A stretch of DNA of 64,000 nucleotides from Ignavibacteria bacterium (GTDB taxonomy: Bacteria > Bacteroidota > Ignavibacteria > Tepidaquicellales > Tepidaquicellaceae): contig JBAZNU010000005.1 of NCBI GenBank assembly GCA_041649015.1, positions 186,001-250,000 on the forward strand, given 5' to 3'. Below are positions 15,998 through 24,524 of the stretch, in pieces; position 1 is the first letter of the stretch; each line of letters opens with the position of its first letter. A program made the translations under genes and the position numbers. The notes under the pieces were generated by a model, which was given only the letters and a program-made list of their open reading frames with translations, ran no database searches and was not told the DNA's origin.

Positions 15998-17920
15998 ATG
16001 ATAGATTTTGTATTTAAACCATTTGATAAAATGACTGATGAGGATTATAAGCTTGTCGGTTTTAAATCTGGTCTTGAAATTCATCAACAGCTTCTTACTG
16101 AGAAAAAGCTTTTCTGCAGATGTCCTGCTGGAAAGTACAATCATAAGTTCGATGCTGAAATATTAAGGCACATGCGTCCAACACTTTCCGAACTTGGTGA
16201 ATACGACGGAACCGCATTGATGGAATTTAAGACAAAGAAAGATATTATTTATCATATCAACAGAGAAACAGTATGTACTTATGAAATGGACGATACACCT
16301 CCATTTGAAATAAATGAGCAGGCTTTAGATATTGCCCTTGAAATTGCTTTACTCTACAAAAGCGCAACTACTGACGAAATTCACATTGCAAGAAAACAAT
16401 ATCTTGACGGCAGTATCCCGACGGGCTTTCAAAGGACAGCTATTATCAGTATTGGAGGGCGAATCCCGTATAAAGACAGAGAAATAAATATAATTCAACT
16501 ATCTATTGAGGAAGATTCCTGCAGGGAAGTAAGCGACCACGAACATAGAAGAGTATATATAGCTGACAGGCTCGGAATGCCACTAATTGAGACAGTTACT
16601 GCACCTGACATGAAAACTCCGTTAGAGGTAGCTGAAGTAGGCAAGATTCTAAGCAATATAGTAAAGAGTACGGGGAAAGTAAGAACCGGAGCTGGTGCAG
16701 CAAGGGAAGATGTTAATGTATCCGTAACAGGTGGTACACGAATCGAAATAAAAGGTGTTCCGAGTCTAAAAAGAATTCCGTTGCTTACGTATAATGAAGC
16801 TATGCGACAATGGAACTTACTCAGATTGAAAGAAGAATTACAAAATAGAAACATTACACCGGAAACCTTCACCTCAAAACATGATAACATCACAAGAATC
16901 TTAAGAAAAACAAAATACCTTCCGATTTCAAATGCACTCAACGAGGAAATGATAATTGGTTCAGTTATCCTTCGTGGGTTTAAAGGATTGCTGAATTGGC
17001 AGACACAGACCGAAACTTATTTCTCAAAAGAAATATCCGATAGAGTAAGGGTAGTGGCTTGCCTCACTTCTCTTCCTAATATAATACATTCAGACAGCAC
17101 TTCCGAAACAATATCAATTGCAGAATGGCAGAAAGTTAAGAAAGCAGTAGGTGCGGTTGAGAATGACACTGTAGTTATAGTTTGGGGAAATGGAATGGAT
17201 GTTGACACTGCCATGAAAGAAATAGCCATTCGGGCAAAAGAAGCCACTGTAGGTATTCCTTCGGAAACAAGGCAGGCATTGAAAGACGGAACGACAGGCT
17301 TTGAACGAATTTTGCCCGGACCGGAAAGGATGTATCCTGATACTGATTTACCGCCCAAGAGAATTTTGCCCGAAAGAATAAAATCAATAGAATCAAAACT
17401 GCCCGGTTTTTTCTGTGATAGAATTAAATTGTATAATGAACTTGGTGTTCCTGTTGATTTAATCGAACCGCTTGCAATTTCGAAATTTGCAAACCTGTTC
17501 GAAGAAGTTGTTAATAAATGGAAATTAAACCCAAAATTAGCAGCAGTAGTATTAATTCAGTATCCCAAGAGATTGAAGAAAATGGGACTTAAGTTTGAGG
17601 ACTTTGATCCAAAATTGCTAAAAGATATTTTAAAAGCTTACAAGGACGGGTTATTAGCTAAAGAGGGAATTCTTAAAGTAATGCACGATTCGGTAAAATC
17701 AGGTCTTTTTGAAGCACAGAATCTGCCCTCTAAAATCAAAGCTAAGGAAGCAAATACTATTATTAAAAGCTGTGAAACAGAATTAAAAAGAAAGAAATTG
17801 TACAATAATGATAAGCGCGATTTTGTACTTAAAGGATTGGTGATGAATATAGTCAGAGGCAGAATTGATGGTAAAGAGGTAACTGATTTGATTCCAAAAT
17901 CAAGAAAGGATGACAAATAA
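15998..17920 (+). CDS. gatE: Glu-tRNA(Gln) amidotransferase subunit E
   Basis: A 640-residue GatE, which phosphorylates Glu-tRNA(Gln) and, with ammonia from GatD, makes Gln-tRNA(Gln). The cradle domain has SGLEIHQQL at 24-32, FCRC at 39-42, PTGFQ at 141-145 and REDVNVS at 236-242. A GAD-type insert, the mark of GatE against GatB, covers about 325-450 and contains the WGNGMDVDTAMKEI stretch. A YqeY-like tail (about 500-630) binds tRNA. The length is that of archaeal GatE, whereas bacterial GatB is about 480 residues. Its stop overlaps the gatD start (TAATG). GatDE is described chiefly from archaea, so a bacterial copy suggests transfer or an old lineage-specific trait. Confidence 0.94.
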   Translation: MIDFVFKPFDKMTDEDYKLVGFKSGLEIHQQLLTEKKLFCRCPAGKYNHKFDAEILRHMRPTLSELGEYDGTALMEFKTKKDIIYHINRETVCTYEMDDTPPFEINEQALDIALEIALLYKSATTDEIHIARKQYLDGSIPTGFQRTAIISIGGRIPYKDREINIIQLSIEEDSCREVSDHEHRRVYIADRLGMPLIETVTAPDMKTPLEVAEVGKILSNIVKSTGKVRTGAGAAREDVNVSVTGGTRIEIKGVPSLKRIPLLTYNEAMRQWNLLRLKEELQNRNITPETFTSKHDNITRILRKTKYLPISNALNEEMIIGSVILRGFKGLLNWQTQTETYFSKEISDRVRVVACLTSLPNIIHSDSTSETISIAEWQKVKKAVGAVENDTVVIVWGNGMDVDTAMKEIAIRAKEATVGIPSETRQALKDGTTGFERILPGPERMYPDTDLPPKRILPERIKSIESKLPGFFCDRIKLYNELGVPVDLIEPLAISKFANLFEEVVNKWKLNPKLAAVVLIQYPKRLKKMGLKFEDFDPKLLKDILKAYKDGLLAKEGILKVMHDSVKSGLFEAQNLPSKIKAKEANTIIKSCETELKRKKLYNNDKRDFVLKGLVMNIVRGRIDGKEVTDLIPKSRKDDK

Positions 17921-19305
17921 TGGCAGATGACATGTACAAAGGATATAAGGGTAAAGCCTTAAAAGTCTTAAAGAAGTTCGAGGCACTTGTTTGGTGTGAT
18001 GTTGTTATTGCTACTCCCAGAGCCGATTTCGTTGGTATTATATTACCGCGATCCGAAACCGCCGATGACCTTCATATAGTTTTAAAATTACGCTCTGGTT
18101 ATAACGTTGGTATACTTGCTAATAGTGTCAAAAACATAAAAGTTGAAGGGCGTAAAGAAGCAATTTATAAAATACCCGAAAAAGAATTTCCTTTTGACCC
18201 GGCAAAACCAAACGTCAAGCTTTTGGGAACAGGCGGAACTATAGCCAGTAGGCTCGATTACAGAACAGGCGCTGTTATTCCTGCATTCACACCCGGTGAA
18301 CTTTACGGTTCAGTACCAGAACTTGCCGATATTTGCAATCTCAATACAGAAAAGCTTTACGGTGTTTTTAGTGAGAACATGGGACCCGAACAGTGGATTG
18401 GAACTGCTAAAGCTATAGGTGCTGAAATCAAAAAAGGTATCCATGGGATTGTAATTGGTCATGGAACTGATACTATGCATCACACTGCCGCTGCACTTTC
18501 TTTTATGGTTCAGAATTCTCCCGTACCAATTGTTATGGTTGGCTCTCAACGTTCAAGCGACAGACCTTCATCCGATGCAGCTTTGAATCTAATGCACAGC
18601 GTTAAGACTGCTGCTGAAAGTGATATTGCCGAGGTCCTTGTATGTATGTTTGGTCCAACATCCGATGAATACGGATTACTTCACAGAGGAACAAGAGTGA
18701 GAAAAATGCACTCTTCTTACCGTTCCACGTTCAGAACCATTGGCGACATTCCCGTCGCTATGGTTAGCAGAACTGAAATAAAACCATTAAGACAAGATTA
18801 CAAAAGAAGACGTGACGATAAAGATGTTGTAATTAACACTGCGTTCGAAGAAAGAGTAGGTATTGTTTATTATTATCCTAACATGAAACGCGATATAATT
18901 GATTCGCTAATAGACAATGATTATAGAGGCATTATAATTGCCGGTACAGGTCTTGGGCATGTAAATAAACCCTTATATCCTGCTTTAAAAAGGGCAAAAG
19001 AAAAGAACATTGCAGTTTACATGACTGTCCAAACTCTCTGGGGTTATGTTCAGATGTATGTCTATGATACAGGTCGCGACATGATGGAACTTGGAGTAGT
19101 TCCTACTGCTAACATGCTTCCTGAAGTTGCTTACGTTAAACTGGGTTGGGCATTAGGTCAGTCTGAAAATCTTGACGAGATAAAGAAAATAATGTTGACA
19201 CCTATTAACGGTGAAATAACAGAACGCGAACCAAGCAATGGTTATTTAATTTATCAGGGCGGAATACCCGAAGTAGAAGAATTTATATCGGAACACAGGA
19301 AATAA
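17920..19305 (+). CDS. gatD: Glu-tRNA(Gln) amidotransferase subunit D
   Basis: A 461-residue GatD, an asparaginase-like glutaminase that supplies ammonia to GatE. Residues 1-90 form the small N-terminal beta-barrel domain seen in GatD but not in plain asparaginases. The asparaginase domain begins at about 98. The catalytic residues are all present: Thr107 in GTGGTIAS, Thr183-Asp184 in GHGTDT and Lys262 in RKMHSSYRS. The family stretch AGTGLGHV lies later. It overlaps gatE by one base, ensuring balanced synthesis. Together with GatE it forms a complete transamidation enzyme. The absence of a GlnRS gene here says nothing about the genome. Confidence 0.94.
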   Translation: MADDMYKGYKGKALKVLKKFEALVWCDVVIATPRADFVGIILPRSETADDLHIVLKLRSGYNVGILANSVKNIKVEGRKEAIYKIPEKEFPFDPAKPNVKLLGTGGTIASRLDYRTGAVIPAFTPGELYGSVPELADICNLNTEKLYGVFSENMGPEQWIGTAKAIGAEIKKGIHGIVIGHGTDTMHHTAAALSFMVQNSPVPIVMVGSQRSSDRPSSDAALNLMHSVKTAAESDIAEVLVCMFGPTSDEYGLLHRGTRVRKMHSSYRSTFRTIGDIPVAMVSRTEIKPLRQDYKRRRDDKDVVINTAFEERVGIVYYYPNMKRDIIDSLIDNDYRGIIIAGTGLGHVNKPLYPALKRAKEKNIAVYMTVQTLWGYVQMYVYDTGRDMMELGVVPTANMLPEVAYVKLGWALGQSENLDEIKKIMLTPINGEITEREPSNGYLIYQGGIPEVEEFISEHRK

Positions 19306-19354
19306 ATATTCCCCATCATTTAAAAGATATTTAGTAGTTCATTAATTGTGAGCA

Positions 19355-19368
19355 ACAAAACGTTTTGT
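19355..19368. promoter_or_regulatory. 14-base perfect palindrome, possible operator
   Basis: ACAAAACGTTTTGT is a perfect 14-base palindrome centred on CG, the form typical of LacI-family operators. It lies 50 bases after gatD and 170 bases before the small secreted-protein gene. No regulator gene is adjacent, so the role is a guess. Confidence 0.3.
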
Positions 19369-19538
19369 CTTCACGGCTTCTATAATAGATCTGGTCCGAG
19401 AATTACATCTTTAGCAGGTGTATTTAATTGTTTCTTTTTGAGAGATTAATGAAACAAAAAGGGTATTGACTAAGTATATTGACTATACGTATTTGTATAA
19501 CTAATTTAACAACTTTTAAATTAAATTTAATTCAAACG

Positions 19539-19970
19539 ATGAAAAAAATTCTTTTGATGCTGGTTGTTGCAGCATTGTTTGTCTCAGCTAATCTTTTTGC
19601 TAAAAACTTCCCCGGTGATATCGCGGGTGCAAGAGCTGATTATCTTTACAAGAAATTAAAGCTTACGAATGAACAGTACAACAGCGTTTATTCAATTTTC
19701 CTTGAAGCCGCAAAGAAAATGGAAGGTACGGACATGACCAAAATGTCCAAAGATGCAAAGAATGAATCTATGAAAAAAATGCACGACGAAACTATGAGTA
19801 AAATAGAAAAAATTCTTACAAAAGACCAGCTGACAATGTGGCCGAAGGAAAAAGAAAAGGTTTGCAAAGTTAAGCCTAAAAGGATCGTGAAAAAGAAAAC
19901 TACAGAAAGTACTGAAGAAGTTAAAAAAGATGAAAAGAAAGACATAAAGAAAGAAGATACTAAAAAGTAA
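19539..19970 (+). CDS. Small secreted, lysine-rich helical protein
   Basis: A 143-residue exported protein starting at MKKILLMLVV; an in-frame ATG at 19479 would add 20 residues with no signal-peptide logic, so the inner start is preferred. Residues 1-21 form a clear signal peptide (ending LFAKN). Residues about 30-105 are helical with a charged pattern and LTNEQYNSVYSIFLEA, reminiscent of Spy/CpxP-like periplasmic proteins, but the LTxxQ motif match is weak. The tail (about 108-143) is a Lys/Glu-rich unstructured stretch of repeated KK/EE. A strong terminator follows directly. Function unknown; envelope stress is one guess. Confidence 0.75.
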   Translation: MKKILLMLVVAALFVSANLFAKNFPGDIAGARADYLYKKLKLTNEQYNSVYSIFLEAAKKMEGTDMTKMSKDAKNESMKKMHDETMSKIEKILTKDQLTMWPKEKEKVCKVKPKRIVKKKTTESTEEVKKDEKKDIKKEDTKK

Positions 19971-19981
19971 CTTTTATTTTT

Positions 19982-20019
19982 AATCCCGTGATTATTTTGG
20001 TCTTATCACGGGATTTTTT
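19982..20019 (+). terminator. Strong rho-independent terminator
   Basis: AATCCCGTGAT (19982-19992) pairs with ATCACGGGATT (20005-20015), an 11-base perfect stem with a 12-base loop and a T6 tract ending at 20019. It ends the secreted-protein transcript and helps decide that the Nudix gene begins downstream. Confidence 0.9.
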
Positions 20020-20052
20020 ATGCTTAAATTATTTACATGTCTTCATGAAAAA

Positions 20053-20589
20053 ATGGAATTAAAAGAGTGGAAGTCTAAATCAAGTAAAACATTATTTAGT
20101 AATCCCTGGTGGGAATACCGTTTAGATAAATGTTATATCCCGAATGGACGCGAATATGAATACCATTATGTGTATACCGGCGGTTCTGTAATGATTGTAC
20201 CGGTTATGAATGACGGTAAAATTATACTCGTCAATCAGTATCGTTATTTAAACAAAAGATTCAGCATCGAATTTCCTGCAGGAGGTATGAAGCCCGGTCA
20301 AAATCCCGAAGTGATAGCGCATAAAGAACTAATCGAAGAAACCGGATTCGATGGTGAACTGCAGAAAATTGGGAAATTCAATCCTTATAACGGAATTACA
20401 AGTGAATACTGTCATGTTTATATAGCAAGAAATTTATTCAAATCCGAAAAAGAGATTAAAGATGAGCAGGAAGAATTTGTGCATCTTTTCCTCGAACCCG
20501 GGAAAATTGAAGAGAAAATTATCTCAAATGAAATTCATGACGGTATGTCGATGGCAGTATGGTCAATGACGAGAAAAAATTTCCTTTAA
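20053..20589 (+). CDS. Nudix hydrolase, ADP-sugar pyrophosphatase type
   Basis: A 178-residue Nudix protein. The likely start is MELKEW at 20053; the ATG at 20020 abuts the T-tract of the preceding terminator and is unlikely to be used. The Nudix box appears as GGMKPGQ, then NPEVIAH, then KELIEETGF: the first Glu of the classic pattern is Gln and the Arg is Lys, while the metal-binding EE pair is kept. Flanking features (YEYHYVYTGGSV, VNQYRY, FPAGG) fit the ADP-ribose pyrophosphatase group, which hydrolyses ADP-ribose and related sugars. Exact substrate unknown. Confidence 0.87.
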   Translation: MELKEWKSKSSKTLFSNPWWEYRLDKCYIPNGREYEYHYVYTGGSVMIVPVMNDGKIILVNQYRYLNKRFSIEFPAGGMKPGQNPEVIAHKELIEETGFDGELQKIGKFNPYNGITSEYCHVYIARNLFKSEKEIKDEQEEFVHLFLEPGKIEEKIISNEIHDGMSMAVWSMTRKNFL

Positions 20590-20686
20590 TTTAAACCCAT
20601 TTACCCTAATAATTGTCTAATTTTAATGGAATCAAACCATAATTAATGTTGTTAGATTTGATGTTAACTATTAAAATTATTATAAA

Positions 20687-23206
20687 ATGAGATACTTATT
20701 ATCCTTGGTTCTTGTCGCTATATTAAGTGTTAGTCTAGTTGCACAAGACCTTCAAGAAGCGAACAGGAAAAAAGATTTATCCGGAGTAAAAACTAAACTT
20801 GCAGGAAGAATAATTGATTTTGATTCAGGGAATCCTATCGAAGCTGCTACCGTGCAGATTTTTTCAACAAATGATACAACAAAATTAGTAAAAGGTACTG
20901 CAACCGATAAAGATGGAAATTTTGTTATTGCCGATTTTAAACCCGGTAAGTATGAAGTAAGAGTTTCATCTATTGGTTACAATACTTCAAAGTTAAAAGA
21001 AGTATTTGTCTCTCTTGAGTCACCGGAGGTGAGTCTTGGAGATATTAAGATTAAAGCAGGCGACGAATTTGTGACGTCTGAGATTACTGTTGAGGCTGAG
21101 CAGAACTTTATGGAGATGGGAGTCGATAAGAAGGTATTCAATGTCGAGAAGGATATTAACAGCGAAAGCGGTTCCGTTACGGATGTTTTAAAGAACGTTC
21201 CCTCTGTTACGATAGACAGCGATGGAAGGATTAGTTTAAGGGGCAGCGGTAACGTAAAGATTTTAATTAACGGTAAACCCTCTGGTCTTTTATCTACTGA
21301 CCCTATCGGTGTTCTTGAATCTATTCCGGCAAATACTGTCGACAGGATTGAAATCATTAATAATCCATCAGCAAAATACGACCCCGAGGGCATGTCCGGT
21401 ATTATAAACATCGTTCTTAAGAAAGGGAAGACGGAATCGAAAACCGGTTATACGTATAATTTGAGTTTGAACGCAGGTACAGGCGACAAATACAATCTTT
21501 CTACGGGTCTTTCATACCGTACCGGCAAATGGAATCTTTACGGTAATTACAGTTACAGGTCATTTAATATGGATGCTTCCGGTGTTTCAAGAAGCAATAA
21601 CTTCTTAAGTGATTCAATGTTTGCTCTTAATACTTCATCTAATATGTTCAACAAAATGAGGTCGCATTTTGGAACCGTTGGCTTTGATTTTGACATAAAT
21701 AAAGAAAACTATCTTGGCATGTCACTGAGTTACAGCAATAGGGATAGGAATAGAAATGAACTTACCAATTATAAGAACTTTGATAAATTGCTTAATCCTA
21801 CTTTCTTCTATGACATGCATGTTGCTGATGAAGAAACTGAAGACGGAATCGATGCTAATTTAAATTACAAACTCAATTTTAATAAGAAGTTTCAGGACTT
21901 AACTATATCTTCTCAGTTCTCAACTTCAAATGAGAAAGGGGACATAAATTCTAACAGGCAGTATATGAATTATAACAGCATCCCTGTTAATAATACGCCG
22001 AACATACAGAAGGAATATTTAGATAGTAAGTACAGGTCCTTTTCTGTGCAGGGTGATTATGTCCATCCTTTGAAAATTGACGAAGCACACGGGTTCAAGC
22101 TTGTAAGTAAGTTTGAACTTGGTTTCAGGTCTCAGATAAGGAATACTGATGATAACTATAGACTCGATACTTTAAACTACAGCACAAATGTTTTTAATAC
22201 CGATGCTTCAGTTAGCAACGATTTTTCTTACAATGAACAGATACATGCCGTTTATGGTACCTTCGAGGATAAGATTAAAAGGTTCGGTTATCAGATTGGT
22301 TTAAGGCTTGAGCAGACATTCACTAAATCAGAGCAGCTTGTTACTTCTCAGAATTATGATAACAGCTATTTTAGTTTCTTCCCGAGTGTGTTCGTTAAGC
22401 AAGGTCTTTCGGATGATTTTGAATTGCAGGCAAGCTTCACGAGACGTATTAACAGACCAAGCTTATGGAGTCTAAATCCATTCGTTATTAGAACAGATCC
22501 TCAGAACTTGAGAACAGGTAATCCCGATTTAAAGCCGGAATATGTTAATGGTGTGGAAGTCGGAGCGGTTAAATATTTCACGGCGTTTACTCTTACGTCT
22601 TCTGTCTTTTACAGGTTAACAACAGACGTAATTACAAGGTATTCAGTGTTTGATTCTAATGGTGTTGCGACCAATAAACCCGAAAATCTTTCTCAAGCAA
22701 GAAACTATGGCGTGGAGCTTATTGGTTCCGGCTCGCTTGCTAAGTGGTGGAACGTTAACGCAAGCGCCTCTTACTTCAGGTCTGAGCTTGACGGTAATAT
22801 TCAATCGGCTGAAATTGACAACAGCGGGTATTCCTGGACTGCGAAGCTAATTTCTAACATGTCATTCAAGGATTTGTTTGATGTTCAGCTTTCATATTTT
22901 TATCAGGGTCTAAATGTTACGACGCAGGGTACATTCAATCCTATGCAGTCACTTGATTTTACAGTAAAGAAAGACTTCCTTCAGAAGCGTATGAGTATTG
23001 GCTTCAGAATTAGAGACCTTCTTAATACTATGGGCTTTGGTTTTAGTCAGAGTACAAGCACTTTTACAAGAGATTCGTACAGAAGAAGGGATGGCAGGAC
23101 ATTTTTCCTGACATTTACGTACAGGATTGGTACTGACGATAAGAAGCAGAAAAGAAAGCCGCAGCAGCAGGAAGAGAATATGGATAGGGAAGGTCAGGAG
23201 TTCTAA
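20687..23206 (+). CDS. TonB-dependent-receptor-like outer membrane beta-barrel protein
   Basis: An 839-residue outer-membrane protein. Residues 1-19 form a signal peptide (cut near VAQ). Residues about 36-115 are a carboxypeptidase-regulatory-like domain (AGRIIDFDSGNPIEAATVQIF). Residues about 135-245 are a plug domain with SVTDVLKNVPSV, LRGSGNVKILINGKPSG and NPSAKYDPEGMSGIINIVLKK, the hallmark of the OMP_b-brl_3 group. The rest is a 20-plus-strand barrel ending in alternating aromatic strands and a charged tail (DDKKQKRKPQQQ). No SusD partner or transporter is adjacent, so the ligand is unknown. It converges with meaB over a shared terminator. Confidence 0.92.
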   Translation: MRYLLSLVLVAILSVSLVAQDLQEANRKKDLSGVKTKLAGRIIDFDSGNPIEAATVQIFSTNDTTKLVKGTATDKDGNFVIADFKPGKYEVRVSSIGYNTSKLKEVFVSLESPEVSLGDIKIKAGDEFVTSEITVEAEQNFMEMGVDKKVFNVEKDINSESGSVTDVLKNVPSVTIDSDGRISLRGSGNVKILINGKPSGLLSTDPIGVLESIPANTVDRIEIINNPSAKYDPEGMSGIINIVLKKGKTESKTGYTYNLSLNAGTGDKYNLSTGLSYRTGKWNLYGNYSYRSFNMDASGVSRSNNFLSDSMFALNTSSNMFNKMRSHFGTVGFDFDINKENYLGMSLSYSNRDRNRNELTNYKNFDKLLNPTFFYDMHVADEETEDGIDANLNYKLNFNKKFQDLTISSQFSTSNEKGDINSNRQYMNYNSIPVNNTPNIQKEYLDSKYRSFSVQGDYVHPLKIDEAHGFKLVSKFELGFRSQIRNTDDNYRLDTLNYSTNVFNTDASVSNDFSYNEQIHAVYGTFEDKIKRFGYQIGLRLEQTFTKSEQLVTSQNYDNSYFSFFPSVFVKQGLSDDFELQASFTRRINRPSLWSLNPFVIRTDPQNLRTGNPDLKPEYVNGVEVGAVKYFTAFTLTSSVFYRLTTDVITRYSVFDSNGVATNKPENLSQARNYGVELIGSGSLAKWWNVNASASYFRSELDGNIQSAEIDNSGYSWTAKLISNMSFKDLFDVQLSYFYQGLNVTTQGTFNPMQSLDFTVKKDFLQKRMSIGFRIRDLLNTMGFGFSQSTSTFTRDSYRRRDGRTFFLTFTYRIGTDDKKQKRKPQQQEENMDREGQEF

Positions 23207-23220
23207 TAATAGTTATGTTT

Positions 23221-23250
23221 AAATAAATCCCCTAACAAGGGGATTTATTT
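23221..23250. terminator. Bidirectional terminator, receptor / meaB
   Basis: AAATAAATCCCC (23221-23232) pairs with GGGGATTTATTT (23239-23250), a 12-base perfect stem with a 6-base loop. T-runs on both sides suit termination of the two convergent genes. Confidence 0.9.
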
Positions 23251-23252
23251 TT

Positions 23253-24368
23253 TCAACTGTAAAATAGCTTCAAGAGCAAATCAGATGCCTGTGTTGGAAG
23301 CAAACTCCTGTTAAGTACTTTTTCAGTAACCTTAATTAATTCGTTTTTTATCTGCTTGCTGCTATAAAAATCCGCAAGTAGTCTTTCATCAATCATCTTA
23401 AGCATCCAGTCAATGTTCTGTTGGTTTCTTCTTTCGGTAAAGACGTCGCTGCTAATCGTGGTTTCTTTGAATTTCTGAACGTTTGCCCAGAATTCCTTTA
23501 TCCCTTCGCCCGTTAACGCCGAGCAGACATCGGCATACGTTTTCCAGCCTTTTGTTGCTGGCAGCAAGTAATGAAGTGCCATAGCAAATTCAGATTTTGC
23601 AAGCAAGGCTTTCGCTTTATTGTCACCATCGGCTTTGTTTATTAATATAGCGTCCGCAAGTTCTATTACACCTTTTTTAATTCCTTGCAGTTCGTCGCCC
23701 GCACCTGCTATCATTATAAGCAAAAAGAAGTCAACCATCGACCGAACCGTCGTTTCACTCTGCCCTACCCCTACCGTCTCAACGAGTATTACATCGTAAC
23801 CCGCCGCTTCGCAAACTAACATTGTTTCTCTTGTCTTTCTTGCTACCCCGCCAAGCGTACCGCTTGAAGGAGAAGGACGGATGAATGAATACTTTTCCCT
23901 CGATAGTTTTTCCATCCTTGTCTTATCGCCTAATATACTCCCTTTCGTTATCGTACTTGATGGGTCAATCGCAAGTACTGCAACTTTGTATCCAAGATTT
24001 ATCAGGTATAATCCGAATGCTTCTATAAAAGAACTCTTGCCTGCTCCCGGAAATCCGGTAATGCCTATTCGGAGTGACTTTCCCGTATTCGGTAATAATT
24101 CCTTCAGAACTTTTTGCGCCGTTTCGTTATGAATAGATGAGTTACTCTCTATCAGCGTAATTGTTCTTGCAAGAATCGTTCTGTCATTTATCAAAACCCC
24201 GTTAACGTAATCCTGCAAATCAAGCTTTTTGCGTTTGCTGAACTTCTTTTCGTCAGGTTTCATCTTCTCACTATCAACACCTTTTACTATCTTTACTGCA
24301 AATTCAGCACCAGCATTCTTTGGTGTCCAGTCGGGTTTATATGATTTTTGTTTATTAGAACTGCTCAT
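23253..24368 (-). CDS. meaB: Methylmalonyl-CoA mutase-associated GTPase MeaB
   Basis: A 371-residue G3E-family GTPase that guards and loads B12 into methylmalonyl-CoA mutase. Walker A GFPGAGKS lies at 105-112, the switch/Walker B region has LVETVGVGQSE, and the base-recognition motif is LINKADG. The N-terminus is about 40-50 residues longer than common MeaB proteins and is Lys-rich; an inner ATG at codon 36 is an alternative start. The mutase genes it serves lie 2 kb away on the same strand, separated by a convergent T9SS gene. Confidence 0.94.
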   Translation of the reverse strand: MSSSNKQKSYKPDWTPKNAGAEFAVKIVKGVDSEKMKPDEKKFSKRKKLDLQDYVNGVLINDRTILARTITLIESNSSIHNETAQKVLKELLPNTGKSLRIGITGFPGAGKSSFIEAFGLYLINLGYKVAVLAIDPSSTITKGSILGDKTRMEKLSREKYSFIRPSPSSGTLGGVARKTRETMLVCEAAGYDVILVETVGVGQSETTVRSMVDFFLLIMIAGAGDELQGIKKGVIELADAILINKADGDNKAKALLAKSEFAMALHYLLPATKGWKTYADVCSALTGEGIKEFWANVQKFKETTISSDVFTERRNQQNIDWMLKMIDERLLADFYSSKQIKNELIKVTEKVLNRSLLPTQASDLLLKLFYS

Positions 24369-24524
24369 ATTACAAAATAGAAAAATTTAATACCTAAATC
24401 TATTTCAAAACAATTTAATTTAAGAATCTGATGTATAAATAATTTCAGTAAATTATTATGATGTAGTATTATTTAATATCCATATTTAGTATATTTTTCG
24501 GGGTTTAATTTAAAATTAATCAAA

